DNA from: Serendipita indica DSM 11827
Lineage: Eukaryota > Basidiomycota > Agaricomycetes > Sebacinales > Serendipitaceae
DNA: 64,000 nt
NCBI GenBank assembly: GCA_910890315.1
Contig: CAJVGD010000005.1
Coordinates: 1,550,001-1,614,000 of the forward strand
Direction: 5' to 3'
Every line of letters starts with the position of its first letter. The stretch's first letter is position 1. The notes under the pieces are model-generated. The model did no database searches and was not told the origin of the DNA. It saw only the letters and a program-made list of their open reading frames with translations. Made by a program: the position numbers and the translations under genes. Below, in pieces: positions 13,752-25,543 of the stretch.

Positions 13752-16700
13752 ATGCCAGTAGATGCCGCCAAACAATACTTTATAAACACATCTGGCTCCG
13801 ACTTGTCTTCCTTTTTTGAAACAGATCTCTTAAAGTCTGTACGCAATGCCTTGCAGCACCGCCAGCCACCGTCTCGGATTCTTGGCAGGATCAAACGTCG
13901 TATACCTGATACCAAGACCGAGGAAGAACTCTCTTGGAGCTCCTCTGCCGTGATATGGACAGTTGGTGGTCGTCTACAGCGCCAGTGGTGCTTTCCTCGG
14001 GACGAAGAAGAGATCCGGAGCGTCTGTTGGGCATACTTTGATATCAAACCTCCGATACATGTCACTAAAAACCGAATGGACGAAGCATCTCAATCGCTGG
14101 AAGATGCTTTCAGCAAGCCGTCCCCTTCTGTTTTTGGTCCATATGGATCAGCAGTGCGAGATGCGGAAAGTAGAACGATAGCCAGGGCTACTCAGGAAGA
14201 TAACACAAAATTAGATTCAGGACTGAGAATCGTTCGCTCAGTGTGCATCGTCTTCCGGACACATGCGCGACTCTACAGCGAGGACGGGAACGAATACTAT
14301 GTGAACATACCATTTATTGTTCGACAAGTATGGCCCCTATTCCCGACAGGTTTTGCTCTCGAAGAAGAACCACGAATCGAACCTATTCCATGGGCCATCC
14401 CCTACCTCAATCCCGAAATTGGCTTGCACTCTCTCTCGAGTCCAACTGGAGAGGTATCTCCTATTGGTATCGCCCATCGCATCTGTCGAACCTCGCCGCA
14501 TTCGGCCATCATTTTTCAAGAGGATCACCCACGCCCCAACAAGGACCTATCCACATTTTCGACCATCAAGGCTGGCGAACACGTCATATTTGTACACGAG
14601 TACAAGTTTGACGCGCCTCAAATTATCATAACGGTGGATACACGTCTCCAAATGGTCCATTGCTATGCATATGGACGATCACCATCAGAAGAGCCAACGC
14701 TGAATGGTAGTATCAACTCGGGACTCGAACAACCCGTTAATTCAACCGCGGATCTCGACGCTCTAGTTGCTGCATACCAGTCGGAAGGCCGAAGTCCAAG
14801 GCTTACCACAGAGTGGTTAATGCAATCGGGAGCAATAGGTTCCAGGTGGCATCATGCGGCTGTTGATGGAAGTGACAATGGTTTAGATCTGGACCAGCCT
14901 TTGAGTATAAGGATGACATCGCTTCACGAACAACCCTTGGAGGAGGAAGAGGATATCGTCGGTCCAGAGTACTGGCTCCAGCGCCTAACTTCAATCCCAG
15001 TGGATGCAGAAACGTAAGTTCGATAATCCACCTCGATATCTGGTAACGTGGTTTCCAGGGCTGAACACTGGAGCGATATTGTCGCTGTTCCGTTCAATCA
15101 AGGGGGAGACCATGAATCTTGCTGCAGTTACGCTTTAATGATTCCCCACATATCCAGCTTTCGTGTAGTTCATATCGCATGGGAGAGCGACATATCACTA
15201 CCGCGCTCCTCACTCACCGCATCCTTCGACGTTCACCCCGTCCCCGCTCGCTCAATTGCTAGTGTTCAAGCGCTTCGAGATGAGCCAGTCGACCTTCTGA
15301 TAGTCCAGTTGGATCACTCTCTCGTCTTGCGTTCCGGGCCCCAACTCTACACCTTGGCTATGAAGCACAATGGCCATGGGTTTGAGATTTGCAGTATCCA
15401 CCCGGCGGACAGCGATGTACCCGCACAAGAATATGCAATTGCGCTGCACGAGGTAATCTCCGCACATGGCACCGAAGTGGAAATCCGACTGTTGGGTGGC
15501 AACATAGTTCACTTGTCACTGGACCTCACACCCCGAAATCGACTTGTGCACGAAGTCCTTTCTTGCCTTCGATTCGCCATGTCACATTCACAATTCAGGG
15601 CACTTCGATATCGCTATCTAAATATGTGGCTGGGTCAAGGTCGACCGACCACAGTAGAGAAAGAAATGGACTGTTTATTTATCACGCTTTTCCAAATCCT
15701 TGGTGACGATGGGTTTTCGGAGGGGATGCTCTCCAAGGATTCCAAGTCGCTCGACGTATTGACAGGGACAGCGTCTCATCGGCGGCTTAGGTACGACGCG
15801 GCATTGGTCGGATTTGGCATTCCTCAGGCTCAAATTTCCAAACCATCCCCACCTCCTTTGCATCCGAGTGCGGCCCCCATTCTCCTCGCATTGCACATCC
15901 TTGGACAATCTCTCAAGATCGACACAAAACGTGCATCACTACTCCAGTTTCTTGTACCTGCAATCCTCAGGATATCGATTGCTCTAGCACCCGAATGGGC
16001 AGAATACTGGTCGAGACAGTCATCAGATGCAATTGAAGCGTGGTCAATGAGTGATGGCAAGTACTCAGATGGCCTTTTTCATCACTGAATGTCACTAATA
16101 GGACATTTCAACGGGCAACAGCTTCCCGTGCGCCCACCGGATATCATCGAACACTGCTTATATGGCAAAATGTGGGTATCCTTGGCGACATTTCTTCCAT
16201 ATTCGGAATCCAGGTAGACGCAGACCATGGCTACCCAGTTTCTTCCCCATGCACAAACCTCGAAGATATTGGCAGGATGTTCGTATTAATTCGAGGCGGG
16301 ACTCCAGGGCGTAACATACAAAGCGTTGAAGCACTTACAAGCCTTATGATTGAAAGGAAGTGGACGAGAGAGTCCCTCGACTCTCTACCAATCTGCCTCC
16401 AGATTCCAATTCGCGAAAGCCTTCGACTTCTTCAGATCAGTCCAAAGCTCAGCTACCCTTTGGAGACTTATGAGCTCATTGACCGTCCTGACCTTCTTGA
16501 GCTTGTGCAATGCAATCCAGTTGTCGACGACTATCTTGGGTCAAGCGACAGAAGTAAGGTGTGTGGCGCCTCCTGGAACCTGATGGAGCTGAGTTTACGT
16601 GCTAGCACGATGTCATTGGCAGCGTAGAACAGGTAGCCACCCATGGAGGCTCGGGTCAAATTCTTATGCCGGGGAACTCTGGACTGTTGCCCAAAGATCT

Positions 16701-19617
16701 TTTCACCCAGATACGGTGGATAGACGATCGAAGAATAGAAGAGGTCGAGCTCATATTGCAAAGCTCTCGAATACCCGTCGCCAAGATTCAATATACTCTG
16801 CCGGAAAAGTAGGCTATCAGTTATTTCGGGTTTATATATCTGATTCCACGGCAGCGAGCACGAGAAGGAGCATTCAGCGCTCGTTCTTCGTATCTCCGAA
16901 CGCACGCTATCGTTGCCGCCAGGACGTGCACTATTCACGTATGGTTGTGTCAATGTTGCGACGCCAGACGCATATGCTATACCCAAGATAGAGCTTGCGG
17001 TCAGAATCATGCCATCCAACATCGTAATGCTGCTCGAGCAAGCAAAGCTTACGTCGGAAACCAAGAGCTGGGCTGAATTTCACAACGGAGTTGCCGCAGG
17101 GCTTCGATTATCCCCACACCTGTCCTCTATCGAAAGCTCCTGGGTTCAGTTTGCCAAACCATCGGAGCTGACCGCGGAGCACGCGGGGTTCCTCTTTGGG
17201 CTCGGTCTTAATGGACACCTCAAGCACGTCGACACTTGGAACACGTTTTCATACCTTTCTCCCAAACATGACCACACATCCATGGCGATCTTGTTAGGCT
17301 TGGCAGCTTCCAATGTCGGCTCCTCAAGTCAGTACATCACGAGCCTGATCGCCGTACACACCCCCGCTCTGCTTCCAGTACGCACAGTTGACATCAACGT
17401 ATCACTCCTCACACAGAGTGCGGGTCTAGTCGCCCTTGGTCTGGTCTTCCTTGGGACTGGAGACAGACGACTTGCGGATATCGCCCTGCGCGAGATTTCA
17501 AGGACCGATCTTATGGTACCCACACATGGTGTTGACAACCGCGAAGCGTACACATTGGCCGCTGCCTTTGCGTTTGGAATGATCATGGTCGGCAAGGGAT
17601 CTAGGACTCATGGGCTCGCAGACAATGCGTGGCTGAATCGTTTCCGGGTCATGATTCATGGTGACAGAAAAGCCTCGATAGAGCCAGAAGGCACGAGGAG
17701 CTTTGATGTCAACATTACCGCACCAGGAGCTTGTCTGGCTCTTGCCATGCTCTACCTCAAGTCAGGTCGCAGTGATGTAGCAGACATTGTCTCTGTTCCG
17801 ACGACCCGAGTAGCTTTGAACACTGTTCCGCCAAATCTTCTTCTTCTCCGAACGTTGGCAAAGTCCCTCATACTCTGGGACGAAATTCAACCCACCGTAG
17901 ACTGGGTCAACTCCCAGTATGCGCCCATGAAATCGTTCGGAGGCGATGGACCCAACGACGCCCCAACCGTCAACGCACTCGACATTGCCAGTTATAATGT
18001 CATAGCGGGTGCATGCATGGCCATGTCCCTAAAGTATGCTGGTACAGCGTCAGCGGATGCGTGGAAGGTCGTAGTATTCTTCTATGACATCCTCATCCGT
18101 GGAGTATACGCTAATGGTATGTATTTGAATTCAATATTTCATGCTACTAACTTGGATCAGCGCGCACGTATGAACATTCGATCCGCAGGCAAGCAACAAG
18201 GGACGCAATCAATGTACTCTCTTGTGCAATGGCGATCATTATGGCGGGTTCGGGCTATCTTGACTGCTTGCAGCGGTTACGATTTGCCCATGGAAAATAC
18301 ACGACGCCCAACAAATTTGGAATGCACATGGCCAATCATATGGCAATGGGATTGCTATTCCTCGGAGGTGGTCGATATACCTTGGGCACATCCGATGCGG
18401 CAATATGTGGGCTCTTGATAGCATTCTATCCCCGCTTTCCACTTTTCGGATACGACAACCGCTTCCATCTCCAAGCACTTCGCCATCTCTGGGTCTTGGC
18501 TGTAGAGCCACGCTGCCTCATCACTCGCGACATCGACAGTCGTAAAGTCATTTTTCTCCCCGTAAAGCTCAGGGTGGCCGAAGCAGATTTTCGAATCGCC
18601 TCTCTACCGCTTCTTGCCCCGACCTTGACCCCAGATTTCACGTCTATCCGCTCCGTTCGTGTGGACAGTCCGAGGTACTGGCCAATCTTTATCGACTTTC
18701 AAGCCCTGCCTCAGATGAAGGATGCATTCATCCGGAATCAGACTCTCTGGGTGAAGAGAAGGAGAGGATATCTGGGCTACTTTGAAGATCCGCACTGTAC
18801 CCTCAGCAGCTTTGCGCGGTCTACAGGAGGCGCAGCAGGGGACACCGCCTGTCTCGAGGTCCCCGAGCTTCTCAAGTCCCAGAGCCACACGTCGCGCGAC
18901 TTTGGCGAGTTCATGTCCGCGTTCACAGAGGATGACCGAGCGACCACATTCGCCGAACGGTTATGCACTGACCAAACAGCCCACAGCACCCGAAAACAAA
19001 GAGAAGATGCATTTATCAGTCTCGAACGAACATGGATAACGTTTTGCCAGGCGGCCATGATGGACTGCTTCGCTGCGGACACAATGGATCTTCTTGGTGT
19101 ACACCTCACTGCCCACTCAATGCGAGTACAGGATTTCAAGGGTTCATCGAGTGCAATGAGCGGAAACCTTGCGGACCTGACTGCGTTGAGCGAGTGGTAT
19201 GGTTCCGCGAACATTCGCGGCCCTACTTTACTGCGTACGCAGTTGATCAAATCAATTCTCCTCGTCGGTCAAAGCAAAGTCGATGCACTACGCCATAATT
19301 CCTCCTTCATGACCCAGCTGCGACATTATGCCAATGGTCGAGGGATCCAAGAGACCGATCCTTCTGCAAGGAGAACTCTCGGCAGACAGCTCGGATTCTA
19401 CTTGACTCACACCAATACACCATCGGCAACCACACTACGCAGTCTCAAATCTCTTTACATCGAGACCGTCCAGGCAGGGCTCGAGAAACGGTTGGCCCCC
19501 GAGTCGATGCGAAGTGCCCTGATGATGGTGATGAAGGAGACGGTAGAAAAGGCGTTTGGATTGCATTGGCAATGGCAGGCGATCATGGACATTATCATCT
19601 GTTGGCGCAATGGTTGA
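13752..19617 (+). CDS. APC1: Anaphase-promoting complex subunit 1 (Apc1/BimE/Cut4)
   Basis: The largest scaffold subunit of the APC/C ubiquitin ligase that drives mitotic exit. The N-terminal half carries the seven-bladed propeller region (AVIWTVGGRLQRQWCF near its start). The middle segments WIDDRRIEEVELILQSS and LSLPPGRALFTYGC are characteristic. The C-terminal half holds the PC repeats (HAGFLFGLGLNGHLKHV, AGLVALGLVFLGTGDRRLA) and the signature MAMGLLFLGGGRYTLGTSDA, PRFPLFGYDNRFHLQALRHL and VEPRCLITRDID. Exons include 13752–15013 and one starting at 15059; a long exon ends near 18116, with a further intron before ARTYEHSIRRQA. Total length is about 1,840 residues, normal for the family. The junctions between 16,056 and 16,620 are hard: the PPDIIEHCLYGK frame seems to need a GC donor at 16057. 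The stop at 19615–19617 is clear. Confidence 0.94.
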
Positions 19618-19948
19618 ATCCTTGTATCACTAGCATCTTAGAGAATGGGTATGATTCGAAAGCAATCAGCAATGTCATTGATAGTATTGTGTCTATAAGA
19701 ATATCCAGACGCTTCCCTACGGCTAACGAACTGACACAAGTCTCTAGAACTATTAAAAGCGTCCACTAGAGAAACGTCCATGCCCTTTTTTGGACGGCCA
19801 ATATGTGAATGCGGGTCCGAATAGACATCATCTTGCACAGAGACGAGTCAGGAGGGAGGTAGCCAGTTAGAGACGTGCTTTGCAATTAATGGTTGGTGCG
19901 ACGACGACCTGTAAACCTAAAAGTGGAATCAAGCGCTGATAAAACGGG
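19618..19948. other. Convergent intergenic spacer
   Basis: About 330 bp between the APC1 stop (plus strand) and the GT32 stop (minus strand). It should hold both 3' UTRs. I see no gene, repeat or RNA structure in it. Confidence 0.6.
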
Positions 19949-21701
19949 TTACTGGAGGCGCGAGCTGGACGATGGAAGAGAAGACAAAGAAGATGAAGTC
20001 GAGGGTCGTGACGACGAGCCCCAATCCGGCCATTCATCCTCTGTTGCGGGGCTGGCAACGGAGAGTCGTGAGCCGTGGTTGTCGACATAGGGTGGAGGAG
20101 GAGAGAGGACACCAGATTTTGGTCGTCGATTGGCAGCTTCAAGGTCCTCTTCTTCCGAGTCTATCATGGCGCGTTTAGAGGGCGGGTAACGGTGTCCGGC
20201 GGCGGTTGGGGTGGTGGGATTAGCAGTCGTGGATCGCTCGTTGGAAGAGGTCGTCCGTTGGGTTGGGAGGATGGCGGGTAGGAAGAAGAGGAGATCACTC
20301 GCGCTTCCCCAGCTCGAGCGTGAGACTCCCCGATGATGACCACGCGCAGGTTTGGAGGTGCTAGTACCTCCGACTTGGGAACGTGCCCAAGCCCCTGCTC
20401 GTCGGAATGCACCAGCTGCCGAGGCGCCTAGCGAGGATGGTTGGTTCTCAGCAGCGGCAGAGGTGCTAGGTGTGCCGTCGGCATCAAATGTATAGGGCAA
20501 AAGGGGCATTGTCGACGACGGAGACGAGGGGCGGCTCGAGGTCGGAGAAGAAATGGGAGAAGTGTTGGTCGTTGTGCTCGTCGAGCCAGCCGCAGGGCCG
20601 AGAATGTCGAGTGTTACATTGCCCTCTTGCGCCCGGACACGGCGTGGGAGCAGCAAATAATAACGTGCAGAGGCGAGACGCCGTCGTAGACTGCGACCTT
20701 TGCCCTTTGCGCGCTTTTGTATGATCAGACGGAGGGTCCCGATCAATAGAACGAAGAAGCCTATCCACATCAAGGTCATGCCCGACCGGCCCAAAAAAGT
20801 GATAAATGCCGCATCGTCTGCGTGCCAGCTGCTGCCATAATGGTGAGAAAAAAAGGCGTTTGGAGCCTCGTCTACACGTGCATTTTTGCCGTAGAGGGAC
20901 TTTGGCAAAATGCGCACATCGCCCCCCGGGTTATCAGGCGTGGGAGGGTGCGCAGTCGTGTAGATGCCGTACTGGGCCGAGAGGAACATGGGACCGGTTG
21001 AAAACATGACGGTTGGATAGTTGAGAATCCACGAATGGTCAAAGTTGATCAAGTGCCGGATGGTCTGCTCCATAAAAGGGTGTCGCTTGACGGCGAACAT
21101 GAGATCATTGGAGACTCCGACGGGGATAGTCTTTGGGAGGATAACGTTGTACTGGAGCAGAGGGTCCATGCGCCGCATGCAGCCAATATCGAGGTCCATA
21201 TATACACCTCCATAGTGGTGTAGCACAAAATAGCGGATGACATCGGCCCTCTGGATTGTATATTTATACCCGTCGTATGTTTCGAGGAACCAAGGGTAGT
21301 GCGTCTCGATAAACTCGCGGGAAGAGGCGTCGGTCCAAAGCATGTATTCGCTGCAAGGAGACGCAGACGGACGATTAACGACTGTGGTAATAATGTGAAA
21401 AATAGGCAAAAGAGACTCACTAGTCGGGCATCAGGTCCTTGCATCCCTGGGCAACGATCCTCCAACGGTCTGGGAGGACATCGGTTTTCCACGTCTGGTG
21501 GATGATCCTGGGAATCTTTTCGTCGGCCTGTGTAGTCTTGTTATCGTCGTAAAATCGTTCTAGCTGGAATATTTCGTCGTCCTCGAGGTAGGCGTGCCGG
21601 TCAATGTGCAGATAGTACGAGACGGATGAGAGCACGACGAGCGTGCCCAAGAGAAAGAGAGCTAGGATGCTCAGCACCACTACGAGCCCTCTTCTGGCCA
21701 T
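19949..21701 (-). CDS. SUR1: GT32 mannosyltransferase, inositol-phosphoceramide mannosylation (SUR1/CSH1-like)
   Basis: Golgi type II membrane glycosyltransferase. Yeast homologues Sur1 and Csh1 add mannose from GDP-mannose to inositol phosphorylceramide. Two exons (21701–21421 and 21350–19949, 70-bp intron) give 560 residues. An N-terminal signal anchor (LVVVLSILALFLLGTLVVLS) is followed by the DXD-sugar-binding domain: IPRIIHQTWKTDVLP, ADVIRYFVLHHYGGVYMDLD with the DLD metal motif, and FMEQTIRHLINFDHSW. A second membrane segment, MTLMWIGFFVLLIGTLRLII, lies after the catalytic domain. The last ~220 residues are a Ser/Thr/Pro-rich tail of low complexity without a domain, longer than the tail of yeast Sur1. 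The exact acceptor sugar-lipid is inferred from family only. Confidence 0.85.
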
Positions 21702-21866
21702 GTCAAGGCTGCCACTGCGGGATCTTGGTCGGGTTCAAGGGGGCCAACCAAACAAGACTGACACGGGCCATTTATCCCCGACGCCGCGACCGGAGTAGCG
21801 GGGATCGAGGTATATCTACACAGAAATATACAGAATATTTCACAGAGACAGACGTCATGCTCCTCT

Positions 21867-23232
21867 TCACGCATCCGGTATCGCCCCCCGTAGTTGCTGC
21901 CGACATACTTCCACACACTCCTGGACAGCTGCCCACTGACAGAATGATGCAACCCTCTCGAGCTCATCGAGTGCCACCATCCAGTCCCCCACGCTCCAGT
22001 CTTTGCCCTTGCGCGACCCAGGCAATCCCGCGGGAAGAAGGAATAGCCTCAGCTTGGCTATATCTGGCTTGCTATTGCTGCGGACAGTCTCTCCAACCAC
22101 AGCAGAGGGCAGCTCTAGGCAAAACGTGATGCAATCGATGGCCGTCCACAAACGCACGTTGTCCATCGTCGGCATCACAAACGCACCTGGACCTGTAAAC
22201 GCCGCGGGCTCGGCGCTCTTGGGTGCATATCGTGACGAGAACAAGGACGACTTCGGGGCCGAAACTGGTGCTTTCCCAAGCTTGTCGCGACGTTCTTGCT
22301 CCTTGAGCGCAGCGTCGTACGCGAGTTGGGGCAGAAGAGCAGTGAGATAATCCAAAAACGCCCGGTGGAGCACCGAAAGTGGGTGGGAATCACTAGCGCC
22401 GATAATCTCCTCTTCATCGAGATCCATAGAGCCGTGTGAGATTTGGTGCTGGCCGCCACCCCCTCTCGGTGGTTTTGCGCCATATGTGACCCCTTGAGCA
22501 ATGAAATCATCTGCAGTTGTCATTGGATTCGGAGAAATGGTCTTAATTCCTGTTTACGTGAGCTCTCCCGCGTGTCATCCCCGTTAAATTTCCTTACCTT
22601 GGAGCTCCGCCTTTAAGCAACAGTTCTGGTCATTGCTTACAAGTATGACAGTAGCGTTTGTCGTGCGATGTGTAGCCAATAGGTACTCGCAATAGTCCAC
22701 TATCCTGTCGTCATTTACTTGCTAAGTTTGGAGTTTAGCCACTCTCATGCAACCACCAACTACGGCTTACGTCAGGGCGTTCAGAGACAAGTATCTTCTC
22801 GTGTCGTTGCTGACCTAGAATGGCACCCGTGCGATTGCGCATCTGGGCGAGTAACCACACATTGGCTTGTTGAGCAAGTGCACGCGTATTCGGATTCGAG
22901 TTTCTCTCTTTGAGAAAGTTGAGCTCCTCGACGACGACAATCGGGAGGCAAAGTGCCATGTTTGAATTTCGTCGAAGGATAGCCGCTAAGAGGTCTTTGA
23001 CCAGAGGGAGATAGCTAATCAAGACGTTGGAATCCAACACAAAGAATTGTTCGATGCCCTACAGGTGATTATGTTAGCTGCAAAGCTTGGGACGTTATTC
23101 CAGACATACTGCCGACGATATTCGATGATTCTCAAAGCCACTGGAAGAAGTAGATGCCTGCCAGTTGGATGCTCGCAAACTTGCAACTTCGTTGAGCACC
23201 TGCTCGTCGAGGTCCATCGAGTCTTCCATCAT
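21867..23232 (-). CDS. SWT1: PIN-domain RNA endonuclease SWT1
   Basis: Nuclear endoribonuclease of the SWT1 family, which in yeast removes defective mRNPs at the nuclear pore. Four exons were assembled. The first (23232–23110, MMEDSMDLDEQVL...) joins across a 53-nt intron to GIEQFFVLDSNVLIS. The PIN catalytic acidic residues are all present: Asp in VLDSNVLIS, Glu in VVVEELNFLKE, Asp in NDDRIVDYC, and Asp in LVSNDQNC. Further family segments are RALAQQANVWLLAQMRNR, ILGQQRHEKI and the post-PIN GIKTISPNPMTTADDF. A ~190-residue C-terminal helical region follows (RLWTAIDCITFCLELPSAV, FCQWAAVQECVEVCRQQL), matching the SWT1 C-terminal domain in position. Length is about 400 residues versus 458 in yeast. 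It is transcribed in tandem between the GT32 and thiamine pyrophosphokinase genes. Confidence 0.85.
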
Positions 23233-23561
23233 TTGGGAGGTCCAAGGGCTTCGATCAAGATGTATATCGAGAGTATAGAGTCACTGAGGGATAATAAATA
23301 GATCTCGAGTCGCAATCAGTTGCGCTTCCTGCACGAAACTACGGCTCAACGCAGAGTTGAAGGTTTTTCCCAGCTTGATGTAGTTCTACACCGAGTCCCA
23401 ATACGATTACAGTCGTTCCCTTTCGAGTTTGGAAGCAGCCTCAGACGTTCACAATGTCTCCGGTGGCAAGCTGTATTTGTGTGTGACCACCAACTGGAGA
23501 ATACATATACAGCTACAAGTAGTCGTGTATGTCATGGTCAAATTATATGTCTTCCAGTTGT
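23233..23561. other. Tandem intergenic spacer
   Basis: About 330 bp between the start of SWT1 and the stop of thiamine pyrophosphokinase, both on the minus strand. It should carry the SWT1 promoter and the THI80 3' UTR. No gene or repeat is visible. Confidence 0.6.
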
Positions 23562-24620
23562 TCATTTCGTCCCAAGTCTCAACTCTACACTCCACCATAT
23601 GGGTGCCGTCGTCTTGATCCAAATATCGTCACTGGCGAGCCAATTGGATGTTGAGACGTCTCCATCAAAGCTCGAATGATGTTCAGCTGAAGACAACTGT
23701 TAGGAAATATAAAGAACAAGGAGATTCAACACACTCCAATTCCACTCGAGGCCTTTCATGGAAAGATTGGAGGACACCACTCCAACTGGAAGCAGTCCGC
23801 AAGTAGGACCAAGATGCGTTCTATCCAGATGAATATCATGCTCGCCCTTTCATCGTTTAGTTGGACCAAAAGTGTATCTACTGTATTACTTACCTCATCG
23901 AGGACCCATGCGACGTTATCGTCTGTAATTACGAACACATGTCGTCTCTGTTTACGAAGCTTGTGTAGGTATGACATAGTATGGATGGTCTGGTCGAGAC
24001 GTCCTGACAACCCTCCGAGTATAATGATAGAATACTGACAAATTAGGTTGTGGGAATCAAGATATGTAGACGCTACCTCATCCCCTGGCTCTTCTTGTTC
24101 CAGTGTTCGTATCGCGTTCACGCATTTCATGAGGTCGGTCGCGTATTGATCGGCATCAGGGATAACAGTGACTCCCTGATACACTGTTTCAATGTTGTTG
24201 CAACGAAGAAGATGTTCCTACAAGTGACGCGTATTGTTCTTGAACTTCGGGCCGGATAGAGTCGAGATCGCCAGTTATGAGGTTCGGTTTGTATCTGTAG
24301 AACTTTAACCATGCAGTATGAAGTCATATGCCACATACATGCGCCAGTCGCTGCCCACAAGATCAAACACACGATTGGATCCTCCATCCGCGAAAACGCG
24401 CCATTGACCTGGAGTAGAGTCACCAAATCTGAGGTTTCAATCTAGCCTGGAGCTCACAAGCACTCCACACGAGATCAAAGAGTTCTCTATGGAAAGGCTG
24501 GTTGAGGACGATCAAAGCCCATCTTCCAGGGAGAGAACTAGTGGCGTTTCTTTGCCTGAGAAACGCCTCTTCAAGAAATGGCAGGCTCCACGATCGCTTT
24601 TGTCTGTCTGTGTCGGACAT
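23562..24620 (-). CDS. THI80: Thiamine pyrophosphokinase
   Basis: Transfers pyrophosphate from ATP to thiamine, making the cofactor thiamine diphosphate. The exon chain gives MSDTDRQKRSWSLPFLEEAF, a short beta strand (WALIVLNQPF), WRVFADGGSNRVFDLVG, YKPNLITGDLDSIRPEVQE with the metal-binding Asp pair, VTVIPDADQYATDLMKCV, IIILGGLSGRLDQTIHTMSY, THLGPTCGLLPVGV, LEWNW, and a C-terminal segment DVSTSNWLAS...IWIKTTAPIWWSVEL. This is the complete TPK order. The intron before the C-terminal exon (23697–23732) is only 36 nt; skipping it leads to an immediate stop. The start codon at 24620 was chosen as the first ATG before the hydrophobic strand. It is divergent from RPA3 with 88 bp between start codons. 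Confidence 0.92.
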
Positions 24621-24708
24621 TGGAGAGCCTGCAAAAAGGGCGGTGGCAAAGTTTGGACCTCACGACTACACCACATTTGCCGCTAGTCGTGCAAATCGAC
24701 CCTATAAA

Positions 24709-25228
24709 ATGGATCACAAGGCACCGCGAGTAAATGCTGCAAGAATGAGGAGTTACCTTGGAGAGACGGTGCGCTGCCCGTGCAAAATCAAGTCGGTACG
24801 CAATCTTCAAGCGTCTGGGTAATCAAACAGCTGGCTAAATGAGATTCTAATCCTCTTTGACACGTAATTATTACAATTTGACGCGCAAAGATTAACGGGA
24901 ACAGGGCTGTCGTGGAACTCGCCGATGGTGGCGACATCGAAGTCTCTATATCGGATGTGAGCGCGTTTCATTACTTATTTTTCTTGATCTGTGACTAAAT
25001 GTTGTAGGATGGGAACATTAGAGACAAGTTTGTCGAAATCGTTGGCAAGGTTGAGACACCGACCACGCTCAAGATGTTCACAGCGCTGAATCTGGGGGAT
25101 AACATTGGTGAGAGTGACATATATTTGTAGATTATTCACTGAGACCGTCAGATATGGCGGCTGTCAATCACACCATTGAGCTGATGCATACAGCCGTCAT
25201 GGCAGAATACTGGGGAACCAAGCCATAA
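24709..25228 (+). CDS. RFA3: Replication protein A 14-kDa subunit
   Basis: The smallest subunit of the heterotrimeric single-strand DNA-binding protein RPA. Four exons give 109 residues: MDHKAPRVNAARMRSYLGE with VRCPCKIKS, INGNRAVVELADGGDIEVS, NIRDKFVEIVGKVE with LKMFTALNLGDNI, and MAAVNHTIELMHTAVMAEYW. This is one OB fold plus the C-terminal trimerisation helix, the usual RPA3 size. The first intron is about 100 bp, longer than most in the window. A CCTATAAAATGG run overlaps the start codon. Its closeness to the ATG makes a TATA function doubtful. Confidence 0.88.
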
Positions 25229-25543
25229 ATTTAGATTTACCTTGCGATCTAACTACGATGGGTGTTCTACATAGGGACCTTTCCTCTTACTCTGTTCGCA
25301 CTGTGCCGCGTTTATCTTTTCATATACGTACTACGACATATATAATCAGACAGCTCCTGAACAGTTTCTCTAAGTATATTCGTCGAGCCGGGTTTGGCAA
25401 CATCACAGTGTGGCGACGAACACAGGCACAGGCTTGAACTCTGCCTTGACCATCAACCATGCAAACGGCGCGACGAAAAGGCGCAAATCAGCAAAAGGAG
25501 GTGAAAAACGTGACTTGGAATCCCAACTCGGTCGTCGTTTGAC
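25229..25543. other. Tandem intergenic spacer with open basic frame
   Basis: About 315 bp between RPA3 and ELG1. A frame open from 25410 encodes a basic stretch (TKRRKSAKGGEKRDL) that resembles a nuclear localisation signal. It has no ATG and is out of frame with the ELG1 start, so it could be an alternative 5' exon of ELG1 or chance. Confidence 0.4.

Noticed and set aside
19893-20281. Plus-strand open frames rich in Arg/Gly
   Set aside because: They run antisense to the Ser/Pro-rich tail of the GT32 gene, which is one uninterrupted exon with a clear N-terminal domain.
24701-24712. CCTATAAAATGG as a TATA box
   Set aside because: It overlaps the RFA3 start codon, so it is too close to act as its TATA element.
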